Source: Alistipes provencensis (lineage in GTDB: Bacteria > Bacteroidota > Bacteroidia > Bacteroidales > Rikenellaceae). From it: a stretch of DNA of 64,000 bases. The position numbers and the translations under genes were made by a program. Below, piece by piece: positions 16,789 to 24,262 of the stretch. The notes below the pieces were generated by a model. That model saw only the letters and a list, made by a program, of their open reading frames with translations. It did no database searches and was not told the origin of the DNA. The first letter of the stretch is position 1. Every line of letters begins with the position of its first letter. The stretch spans positions 968,397 to 1,032,396 of the forward strand of contig NZ_LT559262.1 in NCBI RefSeq assembly GCF_900083545.1, read 5' to 3'.

Positions 16789-18216
16789 ATGAAACGCCTG
16801 ATTCTGGTCGTCCTGTTCGGGTTCTGCGCGTCCTTGGCCGGCGCGCAGGGCCTCGAACTGCCTCCCATTTTCGCCTCAGGCATGGTGCTCCAGCAGCAGA
16901 CCGGCGTGGAGCTGTGGGGCAAGGCCCGGCCCGGCGCTCGGGTGCGTGTCCGGGCGAGCTGGACGAAGGCCCGGCCCGAAACCGTCGCCGACGACCGGGG
17001 CCGCTGGTCGGTGAGCCTGCGGACGCCCGAAGCCGGGTATGAATCCCGGACGCTGACGGTGGAGAGCGGCCGGGAGCGACTGGAACTGACCGACGTGCTC
17101 ATCGGCGACGTCTGGTTCGTCGGCGGGCAGAGCAACATGCAGATGAATTTCCGCGGCAACCCCGACCAGCCCATCGAGAATGCACAGCGGATACTGCTCC
17201 GCAGCAACCGTCCGGGAATACGGCTGTTCCGCGTGGAGAACGGCTATGCGCTGGCTCCGAGCGACACGCTGCGCATCGACGGCTCTTGGGGGCCTGCCGA
17301 TCCGGAACATGTGAAAGAGTTCAGCGTCGTGGGATATGTCTTCGGCGAAAAGATTCACGAGGTGACCGGCATCCCGATCGGCCTCGTGCAGTCGGCACAC
17401 GGCGGTTCGACGGCCGAGGCATGGCTGGACCGCACCGTGTTGGAACGGTTCGGAGGCTTCGACCTCGAACTCACGCCCGCAAAGACCGATCCGGTCTGGT
17501 ACGCCGTCCTGCCGACGGTGCTCTACAACCGGATGCTCGCGCCGCTGCTGCCGATGAGCGTCAAAGGCGTGATCTGGTATCAGGGCGAGTCGAATGTCAC
17601 CCGCCCCCGGCAGTACCGGGAGCTCTTCACGCAGTTGATCGAGTCGTGGCGCGACTATTTCCGTAACCCGAAAATGCCGTTCTACTTCGTGCAGATCGCA
17701 CCCTATGAACATCAGGGCGCCAATTCCGCGGAGTTGCGCGAAGCGCAGCTCGAAGTGATGCGCACGGTGCCCGACACGGGCATGGCCGTGACGCTCGACG
17801 TCGGGGAACGCGATGTGATCCACCCCGCCCGCAAGGAGGTGGTCGGCGAACGGCTCGCCTACTGGGCGCTGAACCGCGACTACGGTCATCCGGCTTTCGG
17901 ATGCCGCGGTCCGGAGTTCCGTTCGATGGAGGTGCAGAAAGGACGCGCCCGCCTGACATTCGATTATGCCCCCAACGGGCTCTCATTTTTCGGAAAACAG
18001 CCTTCGGGCTTCGAGGTCGCCGGCAGCGACCGCATCTTCCACCCTGCCGAAGCGCGCATCGTACCGGCATTCTGGGGCAACGAAGGGCTGGAGGTCTGGA
18101 GCGATGCGGTTCCCGATCCCGTTGCCGTGCGCTACGGATACACGAATTACGTCGACGGTTCGCTCTACAACACCGAGGGGCTCCCGGCCTCCTCGTTCCG
18201 GACCGATAATTGGTAA
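16789..18216 (+). CDS. Sialate O-acetylesterase (SGNH hydrolase)
   Basis: A 475-residue secreted enzyme; the start at 16789 (MKRLILVVLFGF) gives a clean signal peptide, whereas the frame's earlier ATG at 16759 lies inside the previous gene. A beta-sandwich front (LPPIFASGMVLQQ to about residue 90) leads to the SGNH core: GQSNM with nucleophile S115, GVIWYQGESN, and the D342-x-x-H345 pair in RDVIHPARK. The family removes O-acetyl groups from sialic acid and, in Bacteroidota, also from other acetylated glycans. It starts 10 bases after the lipoprotein before it and ends three bases before the sulfatase. It would unmask a decorated glycan before mannosidase action. Confidence 0.88.
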   Translation: MKRLILVVLFGFCASLAGAQGLELPPIFASGMVLQQQTGVELWGKARPGARVRVRASWTKARPETVADDRGRWSVSLRTPEAGYESRTLTVESGRERLELTDVLIGDVWFVGGQSNMQMNFRGNPDQPIENAQRILLRSNRPGIRLFRVENGYALAPSDTLRIDGSWGPADPEHVKEFSVVGYVFGEKIHEVTGIPIGLVQSAHGGSTAEAWLDRTVLERFGGFDLELTPAKTDPVWYAVLPTVLYNRMLAPLLPMSVKGVIWYQGESNVTRPRQYRELFTQLIESWRDYFRNPKMPFYFVQIAPYEHQGANSAELREAQLEVMRTVPDTGMAVTLDVGERDVIHPARKEVVGERLAYWALNRDYGHPAFGCRGPEFRSMEVQKGRARLTFDYAPNGLSFFGKQPSGFEVAGSDRIFHPAEARIVPAFWGNEGLEVWSDAVPDPVAVRYGYTNYVDGSLYNTEGLPASSFRTDNW

Positions 18217-18219
18217 TCC

Positions 18220-19773
18220 ATGCAAGAAAGAATCATATGCAGTTGTGCCGCCGGACTGACGCTTTGCGCTTGTGCAAACCGTCCCGCGGAATCGCAGCCG
18301 AACGTAGTTTTCATCCTTGCCGACGATCTGGGATACGGCGACCTGTCGTCCTACAATCCACAGGGCCGTATCCGGACCCCGCAACTGGACCGGCTGGCTT
18401 CGCAGGGCGTTCGATTCACCAATGCACATAGCTCGGCGGCAGTCTCCACACCGACTCGATACGGACTTCTGACAGGGTGCTATCCTTGGCGAGGACCGCT
18501 CAAACAGGGCGTGATATGGACATGGGCCGATCCGCTGCTGACCGATGAACTGACGCTTCCGGAACTGATGCGCCGGAAAGGATACGCTACCGGGCTGGTA
18601 GGCAAATGGCATTTAGGGATCGGTTTCGCCACCACCGACGGTGCTCCGGTCGACCGAGCCGCGAACGGGGCCAATGTCGACTATACGCAGCCGCTGCAGG
18701 ACGGCCCCACGCATCATGGGTTCGACTACTATTACGGAGATGACGTGCCCAACTTCCCACCCTATGCCTTCATTGAGAACGACCGCTTTCCAGAAATTCC
18801 GGACCGCCCGTTCGAAGCGGGAATGCCCGGGGTTCCGGGAGTCATGGCAAAGTCGTGGCAGCCCGAAAAACTGTTGGCTACGGAGACCCGCAAAGCGATG
18901 GAATACATTCGGGAGCACCGCGACCGACCATTCTTCCTGATGGTCAGCCTGACGGCTCCCCACACGCCCATCGCCCCGTCGGCGGAGTTCGAAGGGCGAA
19001 GTCGCGCCGGACGTTACGGCGATTTCGTCGAGGAGATCGACCATCGGGTCGGAGAAATCCTTGCAGCACTGCACGACGCGGGGATCGAAGAGCGGACACT
19101 CGTGGTTTTTTCGTCGGACAACGGCTCTTCGTTCCAAGATGGGGGTACGAACGATGAAGAGCGTTACGGCGGTCGTTTCGGCTCGATTCTCGACATGGGC
19201 CACAATCCCAGCGGACATTTCCGGGGGATGAAATCCGACTCTTGGGAGGGAGGCCACCACATTCCGTTCCTGCTGCGCTGGCCGGGCACCATACCCGAAG
19301 GCATCGTAACGGACGCCCTGACATGCGATCTGGACCTCTACGCGACGCTGGCCGACATATCGGGCGCGACACTCCCCGAAGGAGCAGCCGTCGACAGCCG
19401 GTCGCTGCTGCCCCTGTTGGAGGGACGGCAGCCGATCCGGACGACAGCGGTCGCACAATCCGGAAACGGAGTACTCTCCTACTTCAAAGGCCCGTGGAAA
19501 CTCATTGCCGGCTCCGGATCGGGCGGATCACTCAATCCGTACGGCATCCCCGACCGGCTGCCCGAATACGACAAGTCATCGGGGATCTGGCACAACGTGC
19601 AACTGTACAACATGGAATCCGACCCCGAAGAACGTTACGACATGGCCACCCGGCAGCCCCGACTCGTACAGGAAATGCTCGAGGCACTGGCTGGTGAAGT
19701 GAAAAAATACGGGACCGGCGACTGGGAACCGGTAGCATGGACGTCGGCGTTCGAAAGTTCTGTCAAACCCTAA
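18220..19773 (+). CDS. S1-family sulfatase, serine-type formylglycine site
   Basis: A 517-residue exported protein; the short front (LTLCACANRPAESQ) looks like a lipoprotein signal. The S1 sulfatase fold starts NVVFILADDLGYGDLSS (metal Asp-Asp). The modification motif is S76-T-P-T-R in AAVSTPTRYGLLTG, a serine type that needs the radical-SAM maturase (anSME) found in anaerobes; no such gene is in the window. Further metal and substrate motifs are GKWHLG, TAPHTP and FSSDNGSS, then a closing GPWKLIAG strand. It should cleave a sulfate ester from a glycan, and the operon suggests a sulfated host-type glycan. The gene follows the esterase by three bases. Linkage specificity cannot be called. Confidence 0.9.
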   Translation: MQERIICSCAAGLTLCACANRPAESQPNVVFILADDLGYGDLSSYNPQGRIRTPQLDRLASQGVRFTNAHSSAAVSTPTRYGLLTGCYPWRGPLKQGVIWTWADPLLTDELTLPELMRRKGYATGLVGKWHLGIGFATTDGAPVDRAANGANVDYTQPLQDGPTHHGFDYYYGDDVPNFPPYAFIENDRFPEIPDRPFEAGMPGVPGVMAKSWQPEKLLATETRKAMEYIREHRDRPFFLMVSLTAPHTPIAPSAEFEGRSRAGRYGDFVEEIDHRVGEILAALHDAGIEERTLVVFSSDNGSSFQDGGTNDEERYGGRFGSILDMGHNPSGHFRGMKSDSWEGGHHIPFLLRWPGTIPEGIVTDALTCDLDLYATLADISGATLPEGAAVDSRSLLPLLEGRQPIRTTAVAQSGNGVLSYFKGPWKLIAGSGSGGSLNPYGIPDRLPEYDKSSGIWHNVQLYNMESDPEERYDMATRQPRLVQEMLEALAGEVKKYGTGDWEPVAWTSAFESSVKP

Positions 19774-19788
19774 AAAACATTTCAAATT

Positions 19789-20898
19789 ATGAGAACACCT
19801 GAAATCTGCTATTGCCTGCCGTTCCTGCTTCTTACAGCCTGCGGCTCGAACACCCCGGCGGAAGCCCCTTCCGCACGCGTGGACACCCGCTTCACGACGC
19901 TCTATTCGCCCGACTCGAACGGCGTGACGGGCTCCGACGGCACGATTTCAATCGTGCTCGACGACGGCAGCTCGCTCTTCATGACCGGCGACTGTTTCCT
20001 CGGCGAGGTCGTCGGTGGAAAACGCGACTTCAGCTACGAGATGATCAACAATTCGCTCATCCACATCAGCCCCGACTACAAATATCTGGGAGCCTATTAC
20101 GGCGGCACGCCCGAGACGCCCCAGTCGCTCTGCACGCCGTTGGAAGCTGCGACTTCGCAATACGTCTACTGGTACTGGCCCGGGCACGGTTTCCAGCGCG
20201 GCAACACGCTCTACCTCTTCATGACCAAATTCTATCAGGGCGGCGAAGGCCAGTGGGGCTTCCGTTTCGACGGCACGGACGTCGTGAAGATCGACATGGC
20301 GGATTACAGCGTCAAGTCGATCGAAGAGATTTACGACGACCAGTGCCCCGTCCACTGGGGACACTGTGTGATGAAGCTGGGCGACTGGTACTACGTCTAC
20401 GGAACCCGTTCGGGCGCCGGTTACGACCCCGCACAACTGTGCGTTTCGCGGGCGAAATTCGACGAGGCGGCTGACGATCTGGGCCCCTACGAGTATTTCG
20501 ACAGCAAAGGATGGAGTGCCGATCCGGCCGCGGCAGCAGCCTGCCAAGGTCTCGACGTACCCGTCTCGGAGCAGTTCTCGGTCTTCAAACACGGTGATCG
20601 CTATGTATTGGTCACGCAGCGCCGGGCACAGCAGGCAGGCGACATCTACTCCTACATCGCCGACACGCCTGTGGGACCGTGGCGGAACAAACAGTTGCTC
20701 TACGTCACCACCGAGCAGGACAACGACCGCGAACTGTTCACCTACAACGCCATGGCGCACCCGCAGTTCATCAACGAAGCGAACGAACTGCTGATCTGCT
20801 ACAACATCAACAGCTACAACCTCCAGAAACCCTATCTGGATGTTTCGACCTACCGGCCCGTGTTCCTCCGCGTGCCGATGAGCATGATCCTCGAGTAG
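19789..20898 (+). CDS. Lipoprotein with propeller-like repeats (DUF5005-like)
   Basis: A 369-residue lipoprotein (LLLTACGSNTP, lipid Cys near residue 19). The mature chain has repeated strand sets ending in aromatic or hydrophobic triplets, such as DGSSLFMTGDCFLGEV, GNTLYLFMTKF, KLGDWYYVYGTR, HGDRYVLVTQR and NELLICYNINSYN, as in five-bladed beta-propeller glycosidases (GH43/GH62-like) and DUF4185-type proteins. I think it belongs near DUF5005, with moderate certainty. Acidic residues at blade starts (D32 region, D65, E-rich SIEEIYDDQ) could form an active site, but none can be fixed from sequence. It is the last gene of the 17-kb operon, followed at once by a terminator, so it probably acts on or binds the same glycan. 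Confidence 0.6.
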   Translation: MRTPEICYCLPFLLLTACGSNTPAEAPSARVDTRFTTLYSPDSNGVTGSDGTISIVLDDGSSLFMTGDCFLGEVVGGKRDFSYEMINNSLIHISPDYKYLGAYYGGTPETPQSLCTPLEAATSQYVYWYWPGHGFQRGNTLYLFMTKFYQGGEGQWGFRFDGTDVVKIDMADYSVKSIEEIYDDQCPVHWGHCVMKLGDWYYVYGTRSGAGYDPAQLCVSRAKFDEAADDLGPYEYFDSKGWSADPAAAAACQGLDVPVSEQFSVFKHGDRYVLVTQRRAQQAGDIYSYIADTPVGPWRNKQLLYVTTEQDNDRELFTYNAMAHPQFINEANELLICYNINSYNLQKPYLDVSTYRPVFLRVPMSMILE

Positions 20899-20911
20899 GG
20901 AAATCGCACAG

Positions 20912-20944
20912 AAAAGGCCGTTCCGGAAAGGACGGTCTTTTTTG
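20912..20944 (+). terminator. Intrinsic terminator closing the 17-kb operon
   Basis: A 10-bp stem (AAAAGGCCGT with ACGGTCTTTT, one G-U pair) around a 10-base loop is followed by more T. It lies 14 bases after the last stop codon. Confidence 0.85.
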
Positions 20945-20960
20945 TTTCCCGAATTTTTCG

Positions 20961-20968
20961 TATTTTCG
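20961..20968 (+). promoter_or_regulatory. Possible -7 promoter box of the TetR gene
   Basis: TATTTTCG matches TAnnTTTG at seven of eight positions. An upstream TTTG lies at 20941-20944, but the 16-base spacer is shorter than usual. The start codon follows within eight bases, so the transcript would be nearly leaderless. Confidence 0.35.
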
Positions 20969-20975
20969 TAGCGTC

Positions 20976-21578
20976 ATGAAGACCAACCGCGACGAGATAC
21001 TGAGAAACTGCTTTACCGTATTCGTCTCCAAGAACTACGAAAAAGCGACCATCACCGAACTGTCCCGCGCCTGCGGACTTTCGCGCATGGGCATACACCA
21101 CTATTTCCCCAACAAACAGGCCGTCTTCATGGCCGTCGCCGACCGCTACGTCTTCGAGATACAGACCCCCGAAAACAAATTCACGGCCGCAGACGGGACG
21201 CTGGCCGAGTTCATCGAACGGTATATAGACGGCGTAAGGCAAACTATGGCGCAACTGCTGGTGCTATGCAAGGGGGGGGGTGACGTCGCGCTGAACATCT
21301 ACTACCTCAACTTCATGATGCAGGTGCGCCAATACTACCCGGGGGCAGACCTGAAATTCCGGGCGCTGATGCGGCAGACCCAGCGGCACTGGCAGCAGGC
21401 CGTGGAGAACGCCGTCCGAAGCGGCGAACTGCGCCCCGGTCTCGATCCGGTGCGGATCGCGGAGTTCTTCCATCAGATTCATTTCGGGCTCTCGTTCGAA
21501 CAGGCATTCCTCACGGGTCTGGACGCCGACCATCTGGCCCGGCAGTTTCACAGCCTCTACGAACTGCTCCGCAACTGA
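20976..21578 (+). CDS. TetR-family transcriptional regulator
   Basis: A 200-residue protein from the ATG at 20976 (MKTNRDEILRNCF); the same frame is open further upstream but that part lies inside the previous gene and the terminator. Residues about 7-55 are a TetR helix-turn-helix (ILRNCFTVFVSKNYEKATI, then ELSRACGLSRMGIHHYFPNK with the usual Tyr-Phe and Lys). The rest is an all-helical ligand and dimer domain with no recognisable ligand. It carries a run of nine G at 21272-21280. It precedes the membrane-protein gene at 21718 and the four-gene operon at 22252, which are its most likely targets; the sugar operon before it already has a GntR. Confidence 0.9.
   Translation: MKTNRDEILRNCFTVFVSKNYEKATITELSRACGLSRMGIHHYFPNKQAVFMAVADRYVFEIQTPENKFTAADGTLAEFIERYIDGVRQTMAQLLVLCKGGGDVALNIYYLNFMMQVRQYYPGADLKFRALMRQTQRHWQQAVENAVRSGELRPGLDPVRIAEFFHQIHFGLSFEQAFLTGLDADHLARQFHSLYELLRN
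21272..21280 (+). repeat. Poly-G tract (nine G) inside the TetR gene
   Basis: Nine G encode the end of Lys-Gly-Gly-Gly at about residue 100 of the regulator, in the ligand domain. A one-base slip would remove the dimerisation half and release any repressed genes. Only one length is seen here. Confidence 0.6.
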
Positions 21579-21658
21579 AAAACAAGACCTTAACAAAACG
21601 CATCGAATTTTTGCGCATAAAAAGTATACGTTCGTATATTTTTAGCTGTTCTTTTCAC

Positions 21659-21666
21659 TATATTTG
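21659..21666 (+). promoter_or_regulatory. Possible -7 box upstream of the small membrane-protein gene
   Basis: TATATTTG is an exact match to TAnnTTTG, 51 bases before the ATG at 21718. A convincing -33 TTTG at the right spacing is not present, so the call is tentative. Confidence 0.4.
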
Positions 21667-21717
21667 TTCGTCCGGCATGTCCGGACATACACAGCAGTCA
21701 CCCATACTTTCTTTTTT

Positions 21718-22173
21718 ATGAAAACATTCAACTACACCCCGGCAAGCCCGGTCATGAGCAAGCTCTCGACGATCGGCATCTCACTCTTCATGATCGTATT
21801 TCCGCTCATCGCCCCCTTCGGTATCCGCATCGGCCGCATGCGCATTCTCGGGCCCACGGCCGTCACCGTGATCTTCGTGGTCGGAGGCATTGCCCTGCTG
21901 ATCTTTACCCTGCTTGAAATCCGCAAAGCCCGCGTACTGGCCGCCCAAGGAGCCTCGATCACCGTCGACGGCGACACGGTGACCTATCCCGTGGTGAAAA
22001 AGGACAGAATCGAACAGGGCCGGTTCAACATCACGGACATCGAGTGGGTCAAATACGACGAGGAAGAGAACGAGTGCAAGATCAAGACCGTCGACGACCA
22101 CATCATCCTGCGCACCGATTTCTTCGAGAACTGGGAAGCCTACGAAGCCTTCCGCGCCCTGCTCGGCAAATAA
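21718..22173 (+). CDS. Small membrane protein, unknown function
   Basis: A 151-residue protein from the ATG at 21718 (MKTFNYTPASP). Two hydrophobic segments (about residues 19-37, IGISLFMIVFPLIAPFGIR, and 46-64, AVTVIFVVGGIALLIFTLL) form a hairpin in the inner membrane; the tail of about 85 residues (ASITVDGDTVTYPVVKKDRIEQGRFNI and onwards) alternates strands like a PH-type domain, as in bacterial two-helix membrane proteins with a cytoplasmic PH fold. There is no enzyme motif. It has its own possible promoter and stops 78 bases before the lipoprotein gene of the next operon. I do not recognise it as a named family. Confidence 0.75.
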   Translation: MKTFNYTPASPVMSKLSTIGISLFMIVFPLIAPFGIRIGRMRILGPTAVTVIFVVGGIALLIFTLLEIRKARVLAAQGASITVDGDTVTYPVVKKDRIEQGRFNITDIEWVKYDEEENECKIKTVDDHIILRTDFFENWEAYEAFRALLGK

Positions 22174-22229
22174 ATCCGCCGAACCCGAAAAAAAGCGCCC
22201 GTTCCCGGCAGAAAACAAGCGAATTTTGT

Positions 22230-22237
22230 TATCTTTG
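22230..22237 (+). promoter_or_regulatory. Promoter -7 box of the four-gene operon
   Basis: TATCTTTG matches TAnnTTTG exactly, 14 bases before the ATG at 22252, which leaves a very short leader of about seven bases. The -33 region (near 22207-22211) is not a clear match. Confidence 0.55.
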
Positions 22238-22251
22238 ATATAGTAAACATC

Positions 22252-22893
22252 ATGCAAAAGATTTTTTACAGCCTGATTACGGCTATCGCGGCCCTGTGCG
22301 CCGTCTCCTGCAATGTAATTTCCGGCAATCCCGCCGACAAGGCGGAAAGCTATGCCAAAGCCATCGAACTGACCCGAAAGAACGTCGACGGCGAACGGTT
22401 CAAGATCTATTCGGTCTCCTTCATAGAGATGGGCGAACTGTCGAACGACCTCGGACTCGTCACCGTGAAGATGGTCAACAAGGACGACCGTGCCTTCTCG
22501 CAGAGCTACTACCTCTCGGGAGCCGAGCCGACCGACCTGCGTGAAGAGCAGAGCGTGTTCGAGGCGCCGGAGTACGAGACCACCGTGGGCATCGATCTCG
22601 GCAAGCTCTCGCCCGAGACCATCGCCGCGCAGATCGCCGAAGCCAAGTCGATGCTGCCCGAAGGACACACGTTCAAGTCGGTAGGCCGCTACGAGATCGA
22701 GGAAGAGGTTCCGGCCGGCATGTCGCACTTCAACAGGAACAAGGAGCCGGGCAAGCAGACCACCTCGTTCACGGTGCGTTTCACCGAGGACGGCAAGGAG
22801 ACCGAGAGCAGCGCGGGCAAGACATCGATCATTTATTACGAGGGAAAGGCGACGGTCAACTCCGACGGAAGCCTCTCCATCGAAGACAACTAA
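22252..22893 (+). CDS. Lipoprotein of unknown function, first gene of the four-gene operon
   Basis: A 213-residue protein with a lipoprotein signal (AALCAVSCNVISG, lipid Cys near residue 20). The mature protein has a repeated alpha-beta look: a KAIELTRKNVDGERFKIYSV helix-strand pair, a GLVTVKMVNKDDRAFSQSYYL strand pair, an SPETIAAQIAEAKSMLPEGH helix, and closing strands (TSFTVRFTED, TSIIYYEGKATVN). No catalytic or metal motif is visible and I do not recognise a family. It lies 10 bases before the YbjN-like gene, so it probably contributes an envelope component to the same process. Confidence 0.75.
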   Translation: MQKIFYSLITAIAALCAVSCNVISGNPADKAESYAKAIELTRKNVDGERFKIYSVSFIEMGELSNDLGLVTVKMVNKDDRAFSQSYYLSGAEPTDLREEQSVFEAPEYETTVGIDLGKLSPETIAAQIAEAKSMLPEGHTFKSVGRYEIEEEVPAGMSHFNRNKEPGKQTTSFTVRFTEDGKETESSAGKTSIIYYEGKATVNSDGSLSIEDN

Positions 22894-22903
22894 ACACCGA
22901 CCC

Positions 22904-24241
22904 ATGAAACAGACACCGATTTTCGTAGCTCCCGTCCTCGGCTCGACCCAGAGCAAGGTCAACACGGAGCTCCTCGAGCAGAGTGTGGAGCGCTACGGCG
23001 AGGGCAAGCACCTCGAGGCTTTCCACCTGCTCCTCGACCACCTGAATCCGGAGTTCCGGGCCAAATACGGCAACGCCGACGGCACGGAGTTCAGCATCCC
23101 CCACGGCTCGATACTGGTCAACATCCGGATCGCCGGCGGGCAGATGCATATCAGCGTCGATTTTCTGGAGATTCCCGAGAAGGGCCGCGTAGCGATGCTG
23201 CGGCAGGTCGCCGACCTGAACATCAACCGCCTGATGCTGCCCCGCTTCCGCAAGGAAGGCGACCTGCTCAAGATGGAGTACGAATGCCCGATGGCACAGA
23301 GCCACCCGCACAAGCTCTATTTCGTGCTGCGCAACATCTGCCACGTCGGGGACCGCTACGACGACGAGTTCTGTTCGAAATTCGGGGCTAGACGCACCTA
23401 CGAACCCCGCATCACGCCCTATTCGGACGAGGAGACCGACCGCGTCTGCGAAGCCGTCCGGCAGGTTTGCCGCGAGACGCTCGACGCGCTGGCCGAATAC
23501 GCCGCCGAACGCCGTTACGGTTATGCATGGAACGTGCTCGACACAGCGCTCTACAAGATCGCCTACTTCGCCCGTCCGCAGGGACAGTTGATGAACGAGC
23601 TGGACAAGGCCGTGGACGACATGGACAAGGAGCTGCCCGTGGCCGAGCTGGTCGCCAAGGGCAAGGCGTTCCTCGAGAAGCTGCTCGCCGCATCGCGCGA
23701 GGAGCTGGCGCAGGACCTCTACTTCGCCGACACGCTGATCTCGACCAAACGCCGCTCGTCGCTCAACAACGTGCAGGAGAACATGAAGGATGTCTACAAC
23801 GAAGCCACCGAGGCGATTCAGGCCGAGAATTACGAGCGCAGCGTCGTGCGCATCCTCTACAAGTTCTACGAGATGTATTTCTACAACGACGTGCAGGACG
23901 ACCTGAACGCCGTCGTGTCCCGGGCCCTCGAACGTTCGGCCGGCAAGCCGATGGAGGAGGCTTCGGAAATCCTTTACGAAGCGCTGGACAACATCATGGA
24001 AGGCGAACTGGACACGGATGACGACGATGCGCTGAACGGACTGGCCGAAGCCATGACGGGCGCGATGGCCGGGGCCGCCGGACAGATGCAGCAGATGGCT
24101 TCGGCGATGGAGTCGCAAATCGCCGACATGCAGGCCAAGATGCAGGAGGCGATGATGCGGGGCGACATGGCGGAGTACATGCGTCTGGCGGCCGAATTCC
24201 AGCAGAAGATGATGGAACAGGCCATGGGTAAACAGGAGTAA
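22904..24241 (+). CDS. Cytoplasmic YbjN-like protein with Met/Gln-rich coiled-coil tail
   Basis: A 445-residue soluble protein without signal peptide. Residues about 20-145 have the strand-helix pattern of YbjN / type III chaperone-like folds (SILVNIRIAGGQMHISVDF, a helix RVAMLRQVADLNIN, LLKMEYECPM, then HKLYFVLRNICHVGD). Residues about 165-385 are helical. The last 60 residues form a coiled coil rich in Met and Gln (QMQQMASAMESQIADMQAKM at about residue 386). No enzyme motif is seen. It is followed 21 bases later by a protease whose C-terminal part has a similar strand-helix pattern, suggesting that the two proteins pair. I infer an adaptor or chaperone role; the family assignment is tentative. 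Confidence 0.7.
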   Translation: MKQTPIFVAPVLGSTQSKVNTELLEQSVERYGEGKHLEAFHLLLDHLNPEFRAKYGNADGTEFSIPHGSILVNIRIAGGQMHISVDFLEIPEKGRVAMLRQVADLNINRLMLPRFRKEGDLLKMEYECPMAQSHPHKLYFVLRNICHVGDRYDDEFCSKFGARRTYEPRITPYSDEETDRVCEAVRQVCRETLDALAEYAAERRYGYAWNVLDTALYKIAYFARPQGQLMNELDKAVDDMDKELPVAELVAKGKAFLEKLLAASREELAQDLYFADTLISTKRRSSLNNVQENMKDVYNEATEAIQAENYERSVVRILYKFYEMYFYNDVQDDLNAVVSRALERSAGKPMEEASEILYEALDNIMEGELDTDDDDALNGLAEAMTGAMAGAAGQMQQMASAMESQIADMQAKMQEAMMRGDMAEYMRLAAEFQQKMMEQAMGKQE

Positions 24242-24262
24242 CGACAAGTAAAGCGCAAGACA

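Noticed and set aside
20679..20975. Upstream extension of the TetR frame.
   Set aside because: It lies in the previous lipoprotein gene and across its terminator; TetR proteins begin just before the helix-turn-helix, as with the ATG at 20976.
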